64,000 nt of DNA from positions 62,001-126,000 of the forward strand of contig NZ_AQYJ01000020.1 in assembly GCF_000380565.1 (NCBI RefSeq), in the 5' to 3' direction. Below, piece after piece: positions 1 to 7,357 of this stretch. Under the pieces are notes generated by a model that saw only the letters and a list, made by a program, of their open reading frames with translations, had not been told where the DNA came from and made no database searches. The position numbers and the translations under genes are program-made. Every line of letters begins with the position of its first letter. Positions within the stretch are counted from its first letter, which is position 1. Source of the DNA: Microbulbifer variabilis ATCC 700307 (lineage in GTDB: Bacteria > Pseudomonadota > Gammaproteobacteria > Pseudomonadales > Cellvibrionaceae).

Positions 1-1
1 T

Positions 2-991
2 GCCCTACCTAGCCATGCAGAAAAGGCAGAATGGTTTAGTGATACGGAACATCACTTCCATCTGCGCAGAGTACATTTTCCGGGCAACGATTCCGCCGTT
101 CTCGTAGCTGAAGTCAGTGAATTACTCACTGTTACGCGACAATCCTCGCAACTTCTCTGGCTCTTTGCCGGCGCCTGTATCTTGACCCTACTCTTAGCCC
201 TCTATTGTGCTTATCGTATTTCCCGTAAAACCATCGCGCCTGTGGTAACCCTCGCTAAAGCAGTTCAGCAGCAGAGAAACTGCGATTCTCAAATTTCCCT
301 GCCCTATAACAATGAACAAGATGAAATCGGTTATCTCGCAAGCACGTTGCAAGATACACTTAACCAGCTCAAGCTGACATTGCGCAGGGAAACCGAGTTT
401 ACCCGGGATACGAGCCATGAGTTGCGCACCGGGCTAACCATTCTGAAAAGCACACTGGCTCTCAGTCAAAATCGGGAAATGACTAAAGCTGAGAAAAATG
501 AGCTATTAGAAACTGTTGCCGGTATGGAAAAAACTGTTAAGACACTATTGGCCCTCGCCCGCTCAGAATCTCTACAGTCGGAAGATATCCCATTGCGTGC
601 TTTACTGGAGGAGCGTCTTTTAGTTCAACACCAGGTAATTGTACAAAAGCAGTTTCATGTTGATTTAAAGTTAGGGCACAAAGTCAGAGTCCTGGCCAAT
701 CGACACCTGGTAAGTCTGCTAGTCGATAACTTAATCAGCAATGCATTACAGCACGCCTCCAACCCTAAATTGATTATTACCTATAAGGGGAACACACTCT
801 TTTTTGAGAACGCCACAGACAACCAATTAGATTTAGAAACCTCCCTCTTGCCCGGCCAAAAGAGGGAGGGCAGTGACGGTATAGGTCAAGGCCTTTTCCT
901 GGCCAAGAGAATCTGTGAAGCCTTAAATTGGACCATCGCCGTCAAATGTCGAAAAAATATTTATCAGTGTGCTCTGTCTTTTACACAGTAA
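2..991 (+). CDS. Sensor histidine kinase (5' end outside window)
   Basis: The reading frame is open from base 2, so the gene begins upstream of the window and only its last 329 codons are seen. The visible part starts in an extracytoplasmic segment, followed by one membrane helix near 145-215, a HAMP-like linker, a HisKA domain whose H-box reads SHELRTGLTIL (near base 415-445), an N-box (DNLISNALQHA) and a glycine-rich G-box (GIGQGLFLAKRI). These are the standard parts of an inner-membrane kinase that autophosphorylates on histidine and passes phosphate to a response regulator. The partner regulator is not in the window and is probably upstream. The stimulus cannot be told. An internal TTG at 182 could be mistaken for the start, but the frame continues upstream without a stop. 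Confidence 0.9.
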   Translation, partial: ALPSHAEKAEWFSDTEHHFHLRRVHFPGNDSAVLVAEVSELLTVTRQSSQLLWLFAGACILTLLLALYCAYRISRKTIAPVVTLAKAVQQQRNCDSQISLPYNNEQDEIGYLASTLQDTLNQLKLTLRRETEFTRDTSHELRTGLTILKSTLALSQNREMTKAEKNELLETVAGMEKTVKTLLALARSESLQSEDIPLRALLEERLLVQHQVIVQKQFHVDLKLGHKVRVLANRHLVSLLVDNLISNALQHASNPKLIITYKGNTLFFENATDNQLDLETSLLPGQKREGSDGIGQGLFLAKRICEALNWTIAVKCRKNIYQCALSFTQ

Positions 992-1202
992 TTTTCTAAG
1001 GTCCAGATTTTTACCGCAAAAACATACTGCGCTCGAGACGCACAGTGAATTGGCACCCATGCCTTATACGATCCCGAGTGCAGTTTATTCTTTCTTCCTA
1101 TTTAGCAACTACCATCTCACCTGAATTTCACCTTCCACCCCCTATTCTCCTACGAACTCACTAGAAGATTTTCCGTCTGCTACCGCAATTTTGGAGATTA
1201 AT

Positions 1203-2261
1203 ATGTTGAAGAAAATTGTTATTTCCCTGGCACTGACTTTGTCGGTATTTTTTGGTTTTATTATTTGGATTAAGGGCCTAATTCCACCCCAAGAGCAGGA
1301 CTTTTCCACTACGACGGTCAGTGATCTACCGTATTTACAACAATTACCCAGGGAAAGCCGAGGAAAAATCTTAGCTGTTGTCACCAGTACTGAAACGATG
1401 GGAGATAGTGGCAAGGCTACTGGTTATGAGTTAACGGAACTGGCACGCCCCTATTACATCTTTTCGGCCAACGGATTTATTGTCGATATTGCCAGTCCCA
1501 GAGGCGGCAAACCGCCTGCGGTGATCGATAAAGATGACCTTGGGCCTTTCGACTATGCCTTTCTCAATGACCCGGAGGCACAACAAAAGGTCAATAACAG
1601 TATTCCTATCGATCAGGTATCGGCAGAGGATTATCGGGCAATATTTTTTGTCGGCGGTAAAGGCACCATGTTCGATTTCCCCGACAATCCCCATATCCAG
1701 TCCCTGGTGCGGGAAATCTATAGCAGCGGCAAAATTATCGGAGCGGTTTGCCACGGGCCAGCAGCCCTTGCCAATGTCACCCTGGATAATGGCGAGCCCT
1801 TGATCGCCGATCGGCAGATTAGTGCTTTTACTAACGAAGAGGAGCTTTTTCTTATTCCCGACGCCAAGCAACGATTTCCATTCCTGCTGGAGGATCGCTT
1901 ACGTAAGCAAGGCGCGGTGTTCCAGGCTGGGCCCACTTACCTGGAACAAGTCAGCGTGGATGGCCAGCTTATTACCGGACAAAACCCCTGGTCCACCTGG
2001 CTGGCGGCTGAGAGTATGGTAAGGGCGATGGGGTATACCCCAGTTCCACGCCAAGTCACCCCGGTGGAGCAGACCGTCAAATTACTACTCACTTATGAGA
2101 AGCACGGCTTTACCGAGGCCGCAGAGAAATTACAGGAACTTCAAGAGAAAGGGGAAATAGACCAGCGCCTACTGGCCATGCACGGCGTTGTCTCTGCTAT
2201 GCGCTGGGAGCCGGGCAGGGCTCTGGACATAATCAGACTGCTGTCCAAGAGCCAGGACTGA
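1203..2261 (+). CDS. Membrane-anchored DJ-1/PfpI family protein
   Basis: The protein has 352 residues. An N-terminal hydrophobic stretch (about residues 5-24) looks like a signal anchor, so the catalytic domain probably faces the periplasm. The DJ-1/PfpI fold follows: a GGKG loop and a nucleophile elbow AVCHGPAAL with Cys183. This is the pattern of type 1 glutamine amidotransferase-like hydrolases and chaperones such as Hsp31 and glyoxalase III relatives. About 90 residues after the core form an extra C-terminal tail, rich in charged helices, that I do not recognise. I chose ATG 1203 because GGAG lies seven bases upstream; a TTG at 1191 is in frame but less likely. The gene stands alone, with 210 bases of apparently empty DNA before it. 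The exact activity is unknown. Confidence 0.8.
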   Translation: MLKKIVISLALTLSVFFGFIIWIKGLIPPQEQDFSTTTVSDLPYLQQLPRESRGKILAVVTSTETMGDSGKATGYELTELARPYYIFSANGFIVDIASPRGGKPPAVIDKDDLGPFDYAFLNDPEAQQKVNNSIPIDQVSAEDYRAIFFVGGKGTMFDFPDNPHIQSLVREIYSSGKIIGAVCHGPAALANVTLDNGEPLIADRQISAFTNEEELFLIPDAKQRFPFLLEDRLRKQGAVFQAGPTYLEQVSVDGQLITGQNPWSTWLAAESMVRAMGYTPVPRQVTPVEQTVKLLLTYEKHGFTEAAEKLQELQEKGEIDQRLLAMHGVVSAMRWEPGRALDIIRLLSKSQD

Positions 2262-2282
2262 TAGAGCCCCTCAAAAAGCCAG

Positions 2283-2744
2283 CTAGCCAGCCTGCTCTAG
2301 CGGCTGGCCATTTTCATCCACAAATAATACATCGCGAATACTGAGTTTTTGCCCTTGGGCATTCTGCACAACCATTTCAGGGATAGGTTCGCCGCTGTTT
2401 TTATCGACCAGATGCACGCCGTCTTTATTGCCATTCCAGCGCAGATTCCACTGGCGCAGGGCGATTACCACCGTAAACAGGTCGCGACCTTTTTCCGTTA
2501 AGCGGTACTCGTAGCGTGTGCCGTGCTCACCCGCATCAAAGCGCACCAGCACCTCGTTATCCACCAGACGGGATAACCGATCCACAAGGATATTCTTGGC
2601 GATTCCCAGGTTTCTTTGGAAGTCCACAAAACGACGGGTACCCAGCATCGCCTGCTTAATTATCAGCAGGGACCACCAGTCCCCCACCTCATTCAGGGCG
2701 CAAGCCAGGGAGCAATCAAGATCATCAAAGCGTTTACGTGACAT
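2283..2744 (-). CDS. HxlR-family transcriptional regulator
   Basis: The protein has 153 residues with the typical HxlR winged helix: a Cys near the N-terminus in CSLACALNEVGDWW, then LLIIKQAMLGTRRFVDFQRNLGIAKNILVDRL and a wing ending RYEYRLTEKGRDLF. HxlR proteins are small dimeric DNA binders, often sensing electrophiles or redox state through the N-terminal Cys. The gene is divergent from an Old Yellow Enzyme gene, a common arrangement for a regulator of a flavin reductase that detoxifies electrophiles. A MITE-like element begins three bases upstream of the start codon. The frame stays open through that element for 72 more codons (to 2960), but those codons are repeat DNA, not HxlR sequence, so I place the start at ATG 2744, preceded by AGAGG inside the repeat. 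Confidence 0.88.
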   Translation of the reverse strand: MSRKRFDDLDCSLACALNEVGDWWSLLIIKQAMLGTRRFVDFQRNLGIAKNILVDRLSRLVDNEVLVRFDAGEHGTRYEYRLTEKGRDLFTVVIALRQWNLRWNGNKDGVHLVDKNSGEPIPEMVVQNAQGQKLSIRDVLFVDENGQPLEQAG

Positions 2745-2747
2745 ATA

Positions 2748-3011
2748 GGGAGCCTCTGAATAACTCCGTGATACCTCTGGCATGCAGAGCGGTTCACAAT
2801 CAAGGCGCGGCTTCACAGGAATGTCTAGACCTTTCAAGAAGTCGCAACGCGGAGTGTGAATCGCTCTGCAAGCCCCGAAGGGCGGGCCTTGAAGGCCACA
2901 GCTGCTGCGTTGCAGCTCTTGCAAAGGACTGAGCCATTCGCGGCGAGCTGCGCCTAACATCTGCAGCCTTCATGGCCCGCAGAGGCATTACGGAGTTATT
3001 CAGAGGCTCCC
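2748..3011. mobile_element. MITE-like element with terminal inverted repeats
   Basis: A 264-base block is bounded by near-perfect inverted repeats. The left end reads GGGAGCCTCTGAATAACTCC and the right end (2990-3011) is its reverse complement. Weaker matching continues inward for about another dozen bases. Both ends are flanked by TA (2746-2747 and 3012-3013), compatible with a TA target duplication. The interior has no transposase gene. This fits a miniature inverted-repeat element mobilised in trans. It lies between the HxlR gene and its presumed target, and its left terminus abuts the regulator's start codon. I cannot assign an IS family without a database search. Confidence 0.8.
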
Positions 3012-3063
3012 TAGCCAGTATACCGGCAAAAGAGTTGCAATACGAAACCAGATATTGAACTCA

Positions 3064-3078
3064 ACCTTAAAATAAGGT
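3064..3078. promoter_or_regulatory. Palindrome, candidate HxlR operator
   Basis: ACCTTA-aaa-TAAGGT is a perfect 6-3-6 inverted repeat about 80 bases upstream of the Old Yellow Enzyme start. A second inverted repeat (TGGGAC at 3111-3116, GTCCCA at 3123-3128) lies nearer the gene. Position between divergent regulator and target suggests operator function; this is inference. Confidence 0.4.
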
Positions 3079-3158
3079 CTTATAACGCAACCGTTTTAAT
3101 TGTGACCTAGTGGGACCAGTGAGTCCCAGTGTTGAATCGAGACATTCAGGAGAGAAAT

Positions 3159-4271
3159 ATGAGTGGTTCCCTGGACAACCTACTGCGTCCTTTCGAGCAT
3201 AAATCCCTAAAGCTGCGCAACCGGGTCGCAATGGCCCCCATGACCCGCACTATGTCACCGGGCTATTCAGCCAATGACCAGGTGGCCGGCTATTACCGCC
3301 GCCGAGCTGAAGGTGAAGTGGGACTAATTATTACCGAAGGCACCTTCGTTAATCATAAAGCCGCAAACGGCTACGAGAATGTACCGGCAATCTACGGTGA
3401 AGCCGCTCTCGCCGGCTGGAAAAAAGTGGTAGACGAAGTACACGCTGCCGGTGGCCAGATTATCCCACAGTTGTGGCACGTAGGTTCCGTGCGCAAAGAG
3501 GGCATAGGCCCGGATAAATCAGTGCCCGGCTACTCCCCCTCAGGCCTGTTCAAACCCGGCAAGCCCAATGGCCAGGCGATGAGCAAAGAGGACATCCAAG
3601 AAGTTGTACAAGCTTTTGCAGACGCGGCGAAAGCAGCCAAGGAAATTGGATTTGACGGCGTAGAGATTCACGGCGCCCACGGCTATCTGATCGACCAGTT
3701 TTTCTGGGAAGGTACCAACCAACGCGATGACGAGTACGGTGGCTCCATCGAAAATCGCACCCGCTTTGCAGTGGAAATTATCAAAGCGGTACGTGAAGCC
3801 GTAGGCGAAGATTTCGCCATAGTGCTGCGCTACTCCCAATGGAAGCAGCAGGATTACGAAGCCAAGTTGGCGCAAAACCCAGAAGAACTGAAACGCTTCC
3901 TAACACCGCTGGTTAAAGCCGGCGTTGATATTTTCCACGCCTCTACAAGACGCTTCTGGGTGCCAGAATTTGAGGGTTCTGATCTCAACCTGGCAGGCTG
4001 GACCAAGGAATTGACTGGAAAACCGGTAATTTCTGTCGGCAGTGTCGGCCTTGACGATGATTTTATCGGCGGCAATAACCAGGGCATGGGCGGTACTGCC
4101 AATCCTACCGATTTAGGCGAACTGACCCGCCGTATGGACAACCAGGAGTTCGACCTGATTGCCGTTGGCCGCGCGCTATTACAAGACCCACACTGGTTCG
4201 CCAAGGTGCGTGAAGATCGCCCGGAGGAAATCACTCCGTTCACCAAAGAAGCGCTAATGAGCCTAAGTTAA
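3159..4271 (+). CDS. Old Yellow Enzyme family alkene reductase
   Basis: This 370-residue TIM-barrel flavoprotein reduces activated C=C bonds (enals, enones, maleimides, possibly nitro-esters) using FMN and NAD(P)H in the cytoplasm. Visible family marks are the N-terminal NRVAMAPMTR segment, the substrate-binding pair His171/His174 in HGAHGYLIDQFF, the following NQRDDEYGGSIENR block, and the C-terminal phosphate loop around AVGRALLQDP. The length matches the NemA/YqjM-type range. I start at ATG 3159, which has AGGAGAG five bases upstream; an in-frame GTG at 3129 lacks a good ribosome site. The gene is divergent from an HxlR regulator, and a terminator follows. Electrophile-responsive control by that regulator is likely but inferred. 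Confidence 0.9.
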   Translation: MSGSLDNLLRPFEHKSLKLRNRVAMAPMTRTMSPGYSANDQVAGYYRRRAEGEVGLIITEGTFVNHKAANGYENVPAIYGEAALAGWKKVVDEVHAAGGQIIPQLWHVGSVRKEGIGPDKSVPGYSPSGLFKPGKPNGQAMSKEDIQEVVQAFADAAKAAKEIGFDGVEIHGAHGYLIDQFFWEGTNQRDDEYGGSIENRTRFAVEIIKAVREAVGEDFAIVLRYSQWKQQDYEAKLAQNPEELKRFLTPLVKAGVDIFHASTRRFWVPEFEGSDLNLAGWTKELTGKPVISVGSVGLDDDFIGGNNQGMGGTANPTDLGELTRRMDNQEFDLIAVGRALLQDPHWFAKVREDRPEEITPFTKEALMSLS

Positions 4272-4280
4272 TTATTCCTA

Positions 4281-4312
4281 AAAAAAAGCAGCCTTAAAGG
4301 GCTGCTTTTTTA
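4281..4312. terminator. Rho-independent terminator, probably bidirectional
   Basis: The stem GCAGCC/GGCTGC is flanked by seven A's on the left and six T's on the right, so it can stop transcription from the reductase gene on the plus strand and from folK on the minus strand. Confidence 0.85.
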
Positions 4313-4339
4313 TCTGCATTTTTTAAAAAATTATTGGAA

Positions 4340-4831
4340 TCACGGCCAAATAAATTCCACCGGCCACAATTTTTGTGAAGCCTGGTCGTACTCATCCCAC
4401 AGTTGACGGTAAGTTTTCTGCTCGACCGGATGCAGTACTTCCGGTGCTATCTCTGCCAGAGGCTGTAATACAAAGGCATTTTTTACAATCTCACCTCGAG
4501 GCAATTTTACCCCGTCGACAGTTCCGGTCAGGTGGTCGTAGGTGAGGGTATCAATATCCAGGGTGCGTGCGCTGAACTTAGGCCCGGAGCGCAGGCGGCC
4601 GTTGGCATCTTCAATACCTCGCAGACACAGGGCCAGCTGCCCTACCGGCAGGTCAGTTTGCAGCCCAACCACCAGGTTGTAAAAGTTATCGCCCTGGAAA
4701 CCCACCGCTTCACTTTCGAAGACCCGGGACACCTGTAATTCGCCAAACCGCCCGGCCAGGGCATTCAGCGCTGCGCGGATATATTGCGCACGATTGATAT
4801 TACTGCCGAGGCTGAGATACACCTGAGCCAC
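4340..4831 (-). CDS. folK: 2-amino-4-hydroxy-6-hydroxymethyldihydropteridine pyrophosphokinase
   Basis: The 163-residue protein transfers pyrophosphate from ATP to 6-hydroxymethyl-dihydropterin, the step before dihydropteroate synthase in folate synthesis. The N-terminus VYLSLGSNI is the family signature. The pterin/ATP loop RVFESEAVGFQGDNFYN and the segment SGPKFSARTLDIDTLTY, carrying the conserved R-x-x-D-x-D metal-binding motif, are present. The length is normal. It starts two bases after folB ends, so the two pterin-pathway genes are almost certainly co-transcribed on the minus strand. The bidirectional terminator lies downstream. Confidence 0.95.
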   Translation of the reverse strand: MAQVYLSLGSNINRAQYIRAALNALAGRFGELQVSRVFESEAVGFQGDNFYNLVVGLQTDLPVGQLALCLRGIEDANGRLRSGPKFSARTLDIDTLTYDHLTGTVDGVKLPRGEIVKNAFVLQPLAEIAPEVLHPVEQKTYRQLWDEYDQASQKLWPVEFIWP

Positions 4832-4833
4832 GT

Positions 4834-5223
4834 TTACACTCCCGCAGACATCGCTGCTGCACCTTTTGCCGGCCTCTCGCCGCGCTCAATAATGACACCC
4901 ACATCCCTGGACCCTCTGACCGCACCCGGCTTGGACAACCGCAGTCGCAGCCAGCTTACAGAAAACTCTTCCCTGACAATTGCCGCAGCCTGCTCTGCCA
5001 TGGTCTCCACCAACAGAAACTCACTGCTTTCAATAAAAGCGATCAAGCGCTTGGCCACCGCTTTATAGTTAAGTGTGTACTCGATATTGTCTGTGCGCGC
5101 CGCCTCACTGATATCGAAGGCCATCTCCAGATCAAGGCTGACGGTCTGGCGCACTTCCCGCTCCCAATCGTAAATACCAATAATGGTATTCACTTTTAAA
5201 TCCCGTATATAAACAATATCCAT
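4834..5223 (-). CDS. folB: Dihydroneopterin aldolase
   Basis: The 129-residue protein begins MDIVYIRDLKVNTIIGIYDWER, typical of FolB, which cleaves dihydroneopterin to 6-hydroxymethyl-dihydropterin and glycolaldehyde. The YTLNYKAVAKRLIAFIESSEFLLVETMAE block contains the conserved active-site Lys/Tyr and Glu region. The C-terminal ten or so residues are slightly longer than the E. coli protein. It is the first gene of a folB-folK pair and is followed directly by folK. The tsaD stop lies 45 bases upstream of its start, so read-through from tsaD is possible. Confidence 0.95.
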   Translation of the reverse strand: MDIVYIRDLKVNTIIGIYDWEREVRQTVSLDLEMAFDISEAARTDNIEYTLNYKAVAKRLIAFIESSEFLLVETMAEQAAAIVREEFSVSWLRLRLSKPGAVRGSRDVGVIIERGERPAKGAAAMSAGV

Positions 5224-5268
5224 TTATTGGCTCTTTTCTTTTTAACTGCCAGGCTGCTCCTGGGATTT

Positions 5269-6303
5269 TTAAAGTTCGGTCTTGGGCAATTCTGTCATAG
5301 GCCAGCGCGGGCGCACATCCACAGCTAAATCAGTCTGCTCCCCGACCTTTAAACGCAAACTACCGGCATAGGCAATCATGGCGCCGTTATCGGTACAAAA
5401 TTCATGGCGCGGATAATAGACACTGGCACCGTCCTTGCTCAGACTTGTTTCCAGGCGCTCGCGCAGCTGTTTATTTGCGGAAACCCCACCGGCAATCACC
5501 AGGGTTTTATAACCGGAGGCCTTAATGGCGCGCCGACACTTAATCACCAGGGTATCCACTACGGCCTCTTGAAAGGCCGCAGCGATATCCGCGCAGGTTT
5601 GCTCATCCGGCAAGCCATCTTCGAGGGCGTGCTGGCGCACGGTAGTCAGAGTGAAGGTTTTAAGACCTGAAAAACTGAAGTCCAGCCCTGGCCGATCAGT
5701 CATGGGGCGCGGGAAGGTAAAGCGTTTGGAGTCACCTTTCTCCGCCAGGGCAGCCAAACGCGGGCCGCCTGGGTAATCCAGGTCGAGCATTTTAGCGGCC
5801 TTATCGAAGGCTTCACCGGCGGCATCATCCAGGGACTCCCCCATCAGTTCGTAGTCACCAAGACCACGCACTTCCACCAGCTGGGTGTGTCCGCCGGAAA
5901 CCAGCAAGGCGACAAAAGGAAAGGCCGGAGGGTTTTCCTCCAACATGGGTGCTAATAGATGCCCTTCCATATGATGCACCGCCACCGCTGGAACATCCCA
6001 ACCATATGCCAAGGAGCGGCCAGCACAGGCACCTACCATTAGGGCACCAACCAAACCAGGCCCCGCGGTATAAGCTACGCCATCCAGGTCAGAGGGCTTG
6101 GTATTGGTCTTGGCCATTACCTGGCGCACCAGGGGTAGCAGCTTGCGCACATGATCGCGACTCGCCAGCTCCGGTACCACACCACCATAATCTGCATGCA
6201 GATCCACTTGGCTGAACAGGGCATGGCCTAGCAGGCCGGATTCTGAATCGTAGATAGCTACGCCAGTTTCATCGCAGGAAGTTTCTATACCGAGGACGCG
6301 CAC
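5269..6303 (-). CDS. tsaD: tRNA N6-adenosine threonylcarbamoyltransferase
   Basis: This 344-residue ASKHA-fold enzyme moves the threonylcarbamoyl group from TC-AMP to A37 of ANN-decoding tRNAs, working with TsaB and TsaE. The N-terminal [19 protein letters not shown], the metal-binding HHMEGH motif (residues 110-115) and the [15 protein letters not shown] phosphate segment are all present, and the length equals that of other bacterial TsaD proteins. It is divergent from rpsU, the arrangement found in E. coli, Pseudomonas and relatives. The 173 bases between the two starts should hold both promoters. Confidence 0.97.
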   Translation of the reverse strand: MRVLGIETSCDETGVAIYDSESGLLGHALFSQVDLHADYGGVVPELASRDHVRKLLPLVRQVMAKTNTKPSDLDGVAYTAGPGLVGALMVGACAGRSLAYGWDVPAVAVHHMEGHLLAPMLEENPPAFPFVALLVSGGHTQLVEVRGLGDYELMGESLDDAAGEAFDKAAKMLDLDYPGGPRLAALAEKGDSKRFTFPRPMTDRPGLDFSFSGLKTFTLTTVRQHALEDGLPDEQTCADIAAAFQEAVVDTLVIKCRRAIKASGYKTLVIAGGVSANKQLRERLETSLSKDGASVYYPRHEFCTDNGAMIAYAGSLRLKVGEQTDLAVDVRPRWPMTELPKTEL

Positions 6304-6476
6304 TTGATCTCACACTCGTGACTGCTTCGAGGGGCCGTTATCATACTTGAAAATGGGGTTGCGATCCCGTAGGGGAGTGTTTAGAATTTGCGCCCTCGCT
6401 GTGAACCGGCCACCGGATGCAACTGCGAGAGCATTGCCGGAATGGCCGAGAGAAACGAATTTTAACAGGTATCCTA

Positions 6477-6692
6477 ATGCCCTCTGTACGAATTAAAGAC
6501 AACGAACCTTTCGATATCGCCCTGCGCCGCTTCAAGCGCTCCTGTGAAAAAGCAGGCGTACTGTCTGAAGTACGTCGTCGCGAGTTCTACGAGAAGCCCA
6601 CCGCTGTTCGTAAGCGCAAAGCTGCTGCCGCTGTTAAGCGTCACGCTAAAAAGCTTCAGCGCGAAAATCGCAAGTTCCAGCGTCTCTACTAA
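6477..6692 (+). CDS. rpsU: 30S ribosomal protein S21
   Basis: The 71-residue basic protein begins [21 protein letters not shown] and ends RKFQRLY, a near-canonical S21. S21 binds the 30S platform near the anti-Shine-Dalgarno sequence. I start at ATG 6477 (AGGT upstream); an in-frame extension to 6417 is not conserved sequence. It is the first gene of the macromolecular synthesis cluster rpsU-yqeY-dnaG-rpoD. A strong hairpin follows, which should reduce read-through into the downstream genes, as known for the E. coli operon. Confidence 0.97.
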   Translation: MPSVRIKDNEPFDIALRRFKRSCEKAGVLSEVRRREFYEKPTAVRKRKAAAAVKRHAKKLQRENRKFQRLY

Positions 6693-6763
6693 GAGCCGCA
6701 GGCTGCATAAGCCTGTCGCAGCGAGACGGCCGGACGGGCTCAGCTCGTAGCGGAGCTATAAAG

Positions 6764-6794
6764 AACGGCGTGCGAGCCATACTCGCGCGCCGTT
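6764..6794 (+). terminator. Long hairpin, internal terminator after rpsU
   Basis: The two arms AACGGCGTGCGAG and CTCGCGCGCCGTT pair over 13 positions with one G-T pair and a 5-base loop, followed by a broken T-rich run. This is the expected position of the internal terminator that lets S21 be made in excess over DnaG and RpoD. Confidence 0.7.
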
Positions 6795-6891
6795 TTGCGT
6801 TTGGGCTAACGCATTTTCCCCCGCCCAGCAGACAAGCTATTCTAAGCACCCGAAACCAAAATTCATTGCCAACAATCCCGGAACACTCGTT

Positions 6892-7338
6892 ATGAGCACT
6901 CTCAAGGAAACCCTGACCCAGGCCACCAAAGACGCAATGAAAGCGCGAGACAAAGAGCGCCTGGCTACCCTGCGCCTGATCAATGCCGAAGTTAAGCGCG
7001 TTGAAGTCGACGAGCGCATCGACCTTGATGACGCCCGCATCCTCGCCCTGCTGGACAAGATGACCAAACAGCGTCGCGATTCCATCGCCCAGTACGAAAA
7101 GGCAGGCCGCGCCGAGTTGGCGGCAGTGGAGCAGGCTGAGATCGAGGTAATCCAGGAGTTCCTGCCCAAGCAGCTGACCGAGGCTGAAATCAACGAAATT
7201 GTCTCTTCCGCTGTGCAAGACACAGGCGCCAGCAGCATGGCCGATATGGGCAAGGTTATTGCCCAGGTTAAACCCCAGGTACAGGGCCGTGCAGATATGG
7301 GCGCAGTAAGTAAGCTGGTAAAAGCCCAACTGGGCTAA
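6892..7338 (+). CDS. GatB/YqeY domain-containing protein
   Basis: The 148-residue protein is a stand-alone YqeY helical domain, homologous to the C-terminal tRNA-binding region of GatB amidotransferase subunits. It begins MSTLKETLTQATKDAMKARDKERLATLRLINAEVKRVEVDER and ends with the usual MGKVIAQVKPQVQGRADMGAVSKLVKAQL. The molecular role is not established; presence between rpsU and dnaG is common in Pseudomonas-like genomes. The gene lies between the rpsU terminator and dnaG, with only 19 bases to dnaG, so it should share a transcript with dnaG. Confidence 0.93.
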   Translation: MSTLKETLTQATKDAMKARDKERLATLRLINAEVKRVEVDERIDLDDARILALLDKMTKQRRDSIAQYEKAGRAELAAVEQAEIEVIQEFLPKQLTEAEINEIVSSAVQDTGASSMADMGKVIAQVKPQVQGRADMGAVSKLVKAQLG

Positions 7339-7357
7339 TCCTCACACGGGAAGCACT

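Noticed and set aside
2745-2960. N-terminal extension of the HxlR regulator
   Set aside because: The 72 extra codons are MITE DNA and not HxlR sequence; the internal ATG 2744 has a ribosome site.
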